Origin: an uncultured Oribacterium sp.
GTDB taxonomy: Bacteria; Bacillota; Clostridia; Lachnospirales; Lachnospiraceae
Direction of reading: 5' to 3'
Assembly (NCBI GenBank): GCA_937927445.1
Contig: CALAOB010000102.1
Span: 1-9,551 of the forward strand
Length of the DNA: 9,551 bases
Below the pieces are notes generated by a model, which did not search any database, was not told the origin of the DNA, and worked only from the letters and a program-made list of their open reading frames with translations. Position numbers and translations under genes: made by a program. Within the stretch, counting starts at the first letter, position 1; each line of letters begins with the position of its first letter. Positions 5,745 to 9,551 of this stretch are shown in pieces.

Positions 5745-5807
5745 ATGCTTATATATACAGAAGATAAAAAGTTTACGAAAGACCAGGTTCAAAGCTTAGT
5801 GGCATGA
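5745..5807 (+). pseudogene. GNAT acetyltransferase, N-terminal stub
   Basis: The frame reads MLIYTEDKKFTKDQVQSLVA-stop (20 residues). The first 18 residues resemble the start of a common GNAT subgroup (MIIYT-x-x-K-x-FT-x-x-Q/E-L-x-x-LF), after which the domain should continue for more than 100 residues but is missing. A good ribosome site, AGGGAG (5729-5734), is kept. At the end it joins the antitoxin-like ORF, whose ATG overlaps its TGA (ATGA at 5804-5807). It is either a relic left by recombination or now acts as a short leader peptide. The 84 bases upstream (5661-5744) hold nothing else I can identify. Confidence 0.55.
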
Positions 5808-5923
5808 GCAAGGCAGAAATTGACCTCGAGTTACAAAAGGGCATGGATTCATTGAAATCCGGGAAAGTATATACGGCAGATGAGGTAGAAGCGGAGTTCG
5901 CCAGGGAATTCGGCAAAAGATAA
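5804..5923 (+). CDS. 39-residue antitoxin-like tail protein
   Basis: The frame reads MSKAEIDLELQKGMDSLKSG then KVYTADEVEAEFAREFGKR. It is amphipathic and highly charged, and resembles the C-terminal portion of RelB/Phd-type antitoxins that wraps the toxin. No N-terminal DNA-binding part and no RelE/ParE-type toxin gene follow; the next gene is a GNAT starting 16 bases after the stop. The same module is fused to MGMT (MSRAELDKSKNGLYSLQS) and, more distantly, to the GNAT at 2260. Its ATG overlaps the TGA of the GNAT stub, so it could be made by translational coupling. It may be a free module, a relic, or the frameshifted end of a lost fusion protein. Confidence 0.5.
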   Translation: MSKAEIDLELQKGMDSLKSGKVYTADEVEAEFAREFGKR

Positions 5924-5938
5924 TGGGGAACGATACGC

Positions 5939-6382
5939 ATGATTAGAGTTTTACAGAAACGAGATATCGATGGTGTTGCTGAGATATGGCTGGAGTGCAA
6001 TCGGAAAGCGCACGCTTTTATACCGGCGGACTACTGGAGGCAGAACTTCGATATGGTGAAGGCGATGCTGCCACAGGCGGAGGTATATGTCTATGAAAAT
6101 GACAACAGCATTCAGGGCTTTGCCGGCCTTAGTGGTGACTATATCGAAGGGCTTTTCGTCTCTTCGAAATGCCAGTGCTGCGGTATAGGTGCCCGTCTGC
6201 TGAATCATATAAAGGGGATACGAACGACGTTGCAGCTGAAAGTCTATCAGAAGAATACGCGTGCGATTCGTTTTTACCTGCGGGAAGGTTTTGCAATCCT
6301 GTCCGAGGGTGTGGATGAAGCTACAGGGGAAAAGGAATATTTAATGATATGGCAGGAACACTTACCAAATACGCCGGTATGA
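5939..6382 (+). CDS. GNAT N-acetyltransferase
   Basis: This is a complete 147-residue GNAT. Landmarks are the opening MIRVLQKRDIDGVAEIWLE, the typical HAFIPADYWRQNFDMVKAML, the acetyl-CoA motif A strand and loop IEGLFVSSKCQCCGIGARLL (69-88) with the CCGIGA turn, and YQKNTRAIRFYLREGF (103-118). It is close to the YjaB-like group and its substrate is unknown. The CQCC run in the pyrophosphate loop region is unusual, since Gln/Arg-Gly residues are normal there. A GGGGA site (5925-5929) precedes the ATG by 9 bases. The HAD gene follows after 63 bases without an interspersed repeat, so these two may have moved together. The end of this gene (6323-6360) is duplicated in front of the nucleotidyltransferase gene. 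Confidence 0.92.
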   Translation: MIRVLQKRDIDGVAEIWLECNRKAHAFIPADYWRQNFDMVKAMLPQAEVYVYENDNSIQGFAGLSGDYIEGLFVSSKCQCCGIGARLLNHIKGIRTTLQLKVYQKNTRAIRFYLREGFAILSEGVDEATGEKEYLMIWQEHLPNTPV

Positions 6383-6445
6383 TAAAAAGCATGAGGACAA
6401 CAGAATGGTAAGGTATCGAAAAAATCGGAATTTGCGGAGTACAAA

Positions 6446-7099
6446 ATGAACAAGATATTGACATTTGATTGCTATGGAACCTTGTTGGACACATCGCCTC
6501 TATATAACTATATTGGAAAACTGGCGGAGGAACATGAACTATCCGGTCAAAAAGCTATATCTATTTTTTCAAGTTATGAAGACAAGCTGATGTATGGGGA
6601 GGATTTTATTCCGTATAAAAAACTACTCAAGGAAGTTCTATCATACTGTGATATGGAAATGAGTTCAGACATTTTTGCGGCAAAGTATGATACGGTCATT
6701 GAAATCCACAAGGAATTTCAACCGTTTCCCGATGTTTTGCCTTCATTAACCAAGCTAAAGCAAAAAGGGTATGAACTTGCTGTTATGTCCAACAGTACAA
6801 ACCAAATGATGGATTGGCATATGGAAAAACTTGAATACCTGTTCGATGACCGACTGGTAGCAGAAGAAACTATGTGCTATAAGCCCAAACTTTCATTTTT
6901 TCAGATGGCAGAAGAAAAATTTCATCTCAAAGGCAAGAACCATTGTCATATTGCAAAAGGCTATTGGTGGGATATTGTTCCAGCATATAAAATGGGTTGG
7001 AATAAAATATGGGTTAATCGTGCCAATCTGTCACATGGACGAGATATTGAGAAACCATACTTGACGGTATCTACATTACTGGAATTACCACAAATCTAA
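6446..7099 (+). CDS. HAD hydrolase, haloacid dehalogenase type II-like
   Basis: This is a 217-residue haloacid dehalogenase superfamily enzyme. Motif I is FDCYGTLLD with nucleophile Asp8. The residue two positions on is Tyr rather than the Asp of phosphatases, as in L-2-haloacid dehalogenase-like members (DxYGT). Motif II is SNS (115-117), motif III is the lysine in KPK (146-148), and motif IV is represented by WWDIVPAYKMGW with Asp176. Between motifs I and II lies an alpha-helical cap of about 80 residues. The actual substrate cannot be predicted; many such proteins are not dehalogenases. The ribosome site GCGGAG (6434-6439) is 6 bases before the ATG. The gene is clearly AT-richer than the MFS or Fic genes, pointing to a different origin. 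Repeat copy 7108-7180 follows the stop. Confidence 0.88.
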   Translation: MNKILTFDCYGTLLDTSPLYNYIGKLAEEHELSGQKAISIFSSYEDKLMYGEDFIPYKKLLKEVLSYCDMEMSSDIFAAKYDTVIEIHKEFQPFPDVLPSLTKLKQKGYELAVMSNSTNQMMDWHMEKLEYLFDDRLVAEETMCYKPKLSFFQMAEEKFHLKGKNHCHIAKGYWWDIVPAYKMGWNKIWVNRANLSHGRDIEKPYLTVSTLLELPQI

Positions 7100-7107
7100 A
7101 TCCTAAG

Positions 7108-7180
7108 TTGTAGAGCAGAAAATTCCAGTTTGTATATGGATTGCAGAGGGATGTGACGGACTGCTGGCGGAGACATTGGC
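7108..7180 (+). repeat. Interspersed repeat, copy 9 in window order (extended form)
   Basis: The core at 7153-7180 is the cleanest consensus copy (GTGACGGACTGCTGGCGGAG, then ACATTGGC). The left arm is TTGTAGA (7108-7114) plus 7120-7145, nearly identical to 419-444. It is followed by T7A7 (7191-7204), then the leader of the AAA gene. Confidence 0.85.
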
Positions 7181-7259
7181 TTTCTCTTTCTTTTTTTAAA
7201 AAAATGTGAGACAATAAAAGAAAACGATAGTTCTAACAATATTTAAGCGGGAGAATTTT

Positions 7260-8963
7260 ATGGAAAACAGATTAAAACTTCCGGTAGGAATTGAAAGTTT
7301 TGAGGAGATTCGAAAAAATCAGTATTACTATATCGATAAAACGAAGCTGATTGAGCAGCTATTTGATAGTCTCGGAAAGGTAAGTCTATTCACGCGTCCG
7401 CGTCGCTTTGGAAAGACTCTGAATATGAGTATGCTGAAGTGCTTTTTTGAGATCGGAACGGATCCGGCGCTTTTTGATGGACTTTATATTACTGAGAATA
7501 AGGAACTGTGCGAGCAGCATCAGGGGCAGTATCCAGTCATTTTTATTTCGCTAAAAAATGTCGAAGGCCGGGACTTCGAGAGCGCAAAGTACCAGATGAT
7601 GGAATTGATTTCAAAGGAAGCTATACGGCATAGCTCGCTAAGAGAAAGTGAAGCATTGGATGAAAATGCGAAAAAGGCATATGAAGCGCTGACCACGTTT
7701 TCAGGCGGGCGATATCAAATGACGGAGGAATCACTGTTTAGCTCATTACAGACGCTTTCGGAATTGCTATCTATGCATTATCATAAAAAAACCGTCATCC
7801 TGATTGATGAGTATGATGTTCCGTTAGATAAAGCATTCCAACGTGGTTACTATAAGGATATGGTTTCGCTTATTCGAACGATGTTCGGAAAGGCGTTGAA
7901 AACGAACGATGCGCTTGCATTCGCGGTATTGACCGGCTGCCTTCGTGTTTCGAAAGAAAGTATCTTTACAGGACTCAACAATTTCAAGATTCTGTCGATC
8001 ACAGATACGCGTTTTGATGAGCAGTTTGGCTTTACAGATACGGAAGTACGGAAGCTGCTTCTGGACTATCATCTGGAAGATCGCTTCGGAGAAGTGAAGG
8101 AGTGGTACGATGGCTATCACTTCGGAAATGCAGACGTGTACTGCCCGTGGGATGTTGTAAACTTTGTGGACCGCGCGAAGGATGATCGCGAGGCAAAGCC
8201 GGAAGCGTACTGGATCAATACGAGCGGAAACGAGCTCGTGAAGCGCTTTATCGATAAAGCGAATAAAACAACGAAGAGTGAGATTGAACGTCTGATCAAC
8301 GGGGAAGCCATCGAAAAGGAGCTTCGACTGGATCTCACCTATGAGGAGATCGATCAGAGCATAGAGAATCTCTGGAGTGTACTTTTTACGACCGGGTATT
8401 TGACGCAGAGTGGAAGGAATGAAAACGGAGCCTATCGGCTGATTATTCCAAACCGGGAAGTACGTGAAGTCTTTCGTCTTCAGATTAACGAGTGGTTTAA
8501 AAAGTCAATCTTCAGTAACACAGAGCGTCTCACAGCATTCTGGAAGGCTTTTGAAGAAGGAGATATCGAAGGCATCGAGCAGTATTTAAACCGTGTACTT
8601 AGTAATTCCATCAGTGTATTTGATACAAAGGCAAGGAAAGAAGAAAAAGAAAGCTCATATCATAATCTTCTCGTCGGGATTCTTAGCGGAAATGCGGACT
8701 GGCTTGTGAAGTCAAATGTCGAAGCCGGAGAAGGATTTGCAGATATCATCGTGGAAACGGATGATCCGGATGCGGGGATCGTTGTCGAGCTGAAGTATAC
8801 GAAGAACGTTGATGAGTTGAAGGCGGCGTGCCAGAAGGCACTTGACCAGATTCGGAACCGCCGATATCAGGAGTATCTTCTGAATGATGATCGGAAAAAC
8901 ATCCGGCTATATGGCATTACCTTCTGTAAGAAACGGTGCTGTGCAATCAGTGAAAAACTGTGA
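7260..8963 (+). CDS. AAA-ATPase-like / PD-(D/E)XK nuclease family protein
   Basis: The 567 residues have the two-domain build of the AAA-ATPase-like plus PD-(D/E)XK family, abundant in gut Clostridia and Bacteroidetes. The opening LPVGIESFEEIRKNQYYYID is diagnostic. A Walker-A-like RPRRFGKT (46-53) departs from GxxxxGKT by having Arg first, as is normal in this family. Walker B is VILIDEYD (179-186). The C-terminal nuclease-like domain has Asp495 in EGFADIIVE, ELK (510-512) in GIVVELKYTKN, and the following helix with ALDQIRNRRY, so the nuclease residues appear intact. Its function is not established; roles in mobile-element or phage-related processes are often suggested. The GGGAG site is 6 bases before the ATG. 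It is a complete gene with no frame break. Confidence 0.92.
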   Translation: MENRLKLPVGIESFEEIRKNQYYYIDKTKLIEQLFDSLGKVSLFTRPRRFGKTLNMSMLKCFFEIGTDPALFDGLYITENKELCEQHQGQYPVIFISLKNVEGRDFESAKYQMMELISKEAIRHSSLRESEALDENAKKAYEALTTFSGGRYQMTEESLFSSLQTLSELLSMHYHKKTVILIDEYDVPLDKAFQRGYYKDMVSLIRTMFGKALKTNDALAFAVLTGCLRVSKESIFTGLNNFKILSITDTRFDEQFGFTDTEVRKLLLDYHLEDRFGEVKEWYDGYHFGNADVYCPWDVVNFVDRAKDDREAKPEAYWINTSGNELVKRFIDKANKTTKSEIERLINGEAIEKELRLDLTYEEIDQSIENLWSVLFTTGYLTQSGRNENGAYRLIIPNREVREVFRLQINEWFKKSIFSNTERLTAFWKAFEEGDIEGIEQYLNRVLSNSISVFDTKARKEEKESSYHNLLVGILSGNADWLVKSNVEAGEGFADIIVETDDPDAGIVVELKYTKNVDELKAACQKALDQIRNRRYQEYLLNDDRKNIRLYGITFCKKRCCAISEKL

Positions 8964-8967
8964 TAAC

Positions 8968-9015
8968 CAGGCAGATCGCAGAGGGATGTGACGGCCTGCT
9001 AAACAAAACGAATCT
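8968..9015 (+). repeat. Interspersed repeat, copy 10 (right half diverged)
   Basis: CAGGCAGATCGCAGAGGGAT (8968-8987) followed by GTGACGGCCTGCT is a good left half, starting 4 bases after the AAA gene stop. The GACATTGGC half is replaced by AAACAAAACGAATCT. Next comes AACATATGAGG (9017-9027), identical to 3021-3031 before MGMT. Confidence 0.75.
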
Positions 9016-9036
9016 TAACATATGAGGAATAAAATC

Positions 9037-9551
9037 ATGGCATTAAAATTAATGAAAGGCAGTTTGCAATACAAAAATCAAATTATAGAAATGATTAAAG
9101 AGTGGAAATCGTATAACGATACCCATAACGCAAATACTTCTCCATGGGCTATATTTAAAAATGATTATGATGATTTTGAATATTATCTAAATAATTTAGA
9201 AATATCAACTACAGACAATGGATTTGTTCCTGATTCTACTTTCTTTTGCTTAGATGAAGACAGAAATACCATGGTTGGTGCTGTTAATATCAGACATTAC
9301 TTAAACGAATATTTATTGAAATATGGTGGTCATATTGGAGATGGTATAAGACCAAGCGAAAGAAGAAAAGGTTATGCAACCAAAATGATCAGCTTGGCTT
9401 TAGAAGAATGCAAGAAACTTGGTATGGATAAAGTTTTATTGGTTTGTGATAAAGACAACATTGGTTCTGTCAAATCAATTATCAATAATGGCGGAGTATT
9501 AGAAAACGAAGTTTTAAAAGAGGGTAAGCTAATACAAAGATATTGGATCAT
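9037..9551 (+). CDS. GNAT N-acetyltransferase, cut by the window end
   Basis: An open frame of 171 codons runs off the window without a stop. It starts MALKLMKGSLQYKNQIIEMI and contains the GNAT features FFCLDEDRNTMVGAVNIRH, the acetyl-CoA-binding motif GIRPSERRKGYATKMISLAL with RRKGYA as the pyrophosphate loop, and KVLLVCDKDNIGSVKSIINNGG. This is the arrangement of GNATs such as YkwB-type or RimJ-like acetyltransferases; the substrate is unknown. GAGGA (9024-9028) lies 8 bases before the ATG at 9037; an in-frame ATG at 9022 overlaps that site and is less likely. It is much AT-richer than the AAA gene just upstream, suggesting a separate source. It is the fourth GNAT-related sequence here, counting the stub at 5745. 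Confidence 0.88.
   Translation, partial: MALKLMKGSLQYKNQIIEMIKEWKSYNDTHNANTSPWAIFKNDYDDFEYYLNNLEISTTDNGFVPDSTFFCLDEDRNTMVGAVNIRHYLNEYLLKYGGHIGDGIRPSERRKGYATKMISLALEECKKLGMDKVLLVCDKDNIGSVKSIINNGGVLENEVLKEGKLIQRYWI

Noticed and set aside
7185..7210. T7A7 tract as a terminator or promoter of the AAA gene
   Set aside because: It has no GC stem, so it is not an intrinsic terminator. It may aid transcription initiation, but no clear -10/-35 pair can be assigned.
405..9015. Classical integron attC sites
   Set aside because: The array layout is similar, but I could not find paired GTTRRRY and RYYYAAC core sites or the two-armed imperfect palindrome in the copies, and no integrase gene is in the window.
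405..9015. CRISPR array
   Set aside because: The repeats are separated by whole genes of irregular length and diverge from one another; there are no short uniform spacers and no cas genes.

Overview
The window reads as accessory DNA from a low-to-mid-GC Gram-positive anaerobe, most likely a gut or oral Firmicute of the Lachnospiraceae or Erysipelotrichaceae type. That assignment is tentative. It rests on strong GGAGG-type ribosome sites, Firmicutes-like gene families (RhuM, Fic, MGMT, GNATs, an AAA/PD-(D/E)XK protein) and a hairpin-plus-T terminator. No rRNA, tRNA, transposase, integrase or replication gene is present.

Layout, all on the + strand: the 3' end of a peptide deformylase (1-236); a gene-free stretch (237-676) with a compact inverted-repeat element, the first copy of an interspersed repeat and a rho-independent terminator; a class II Fic protein with a premature stop (677-1534); a truncated RhuM gene (1702-1920); the C-terminal stub of an EamA/DMT transporter (2057-2236); a GNAT with an antitoxin-like tail (2260-2916); an MGMT DNA-repair protein with a similar tail (3043-3741); a small nucleotidyltransferase-fold protein (3837-4337); an attenuator-like leader and an MFS permease (4387-5625); an N-terminal GNAT stub overlapping a 39-residue antitoxin-like ORF (5745-5923); an intact GNAT (5939-6382); a HAD hydrolase (6446-7099); an AAA-ATPase/PD-(D/E)XK protein (7260-8963); and the start of an AT-rich GNAT (9037 to the window end).

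The most striking feature is a dispersed repeat of about 30-75 bp. Its core runs GTGACGGACTGC ... GACATTGGC. About ten copies, all in the gene direction, lie at nearly every gene end. Three genes (RhuM fragment, nucleotidyltransferase, MFS) take their stop codon from inside the repeat. Several copies are followed by a similar ribosome-site-bearing leader containing TATGAGG. Broken and chimeric gene pieces lie at or near the repeats. The arrangement (unrelated, co-directional, mostly promoterless accessory genes, each followed by the same short repeat) resembles an integron cassette array, but the repeat lacks recognisable attC core sites and no integrase is visible. I read it as a possible undescribed repeat-bounded cassette system, or else an intergenic repeat family acting as a recombination hotspot.

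The genes do not form one pathway. They are a mixture of acetyltransferases, DNA repair, toxin-like enzymes and transport, with clear base-composition differences between neighbours, consistent with acquisition from several sources.
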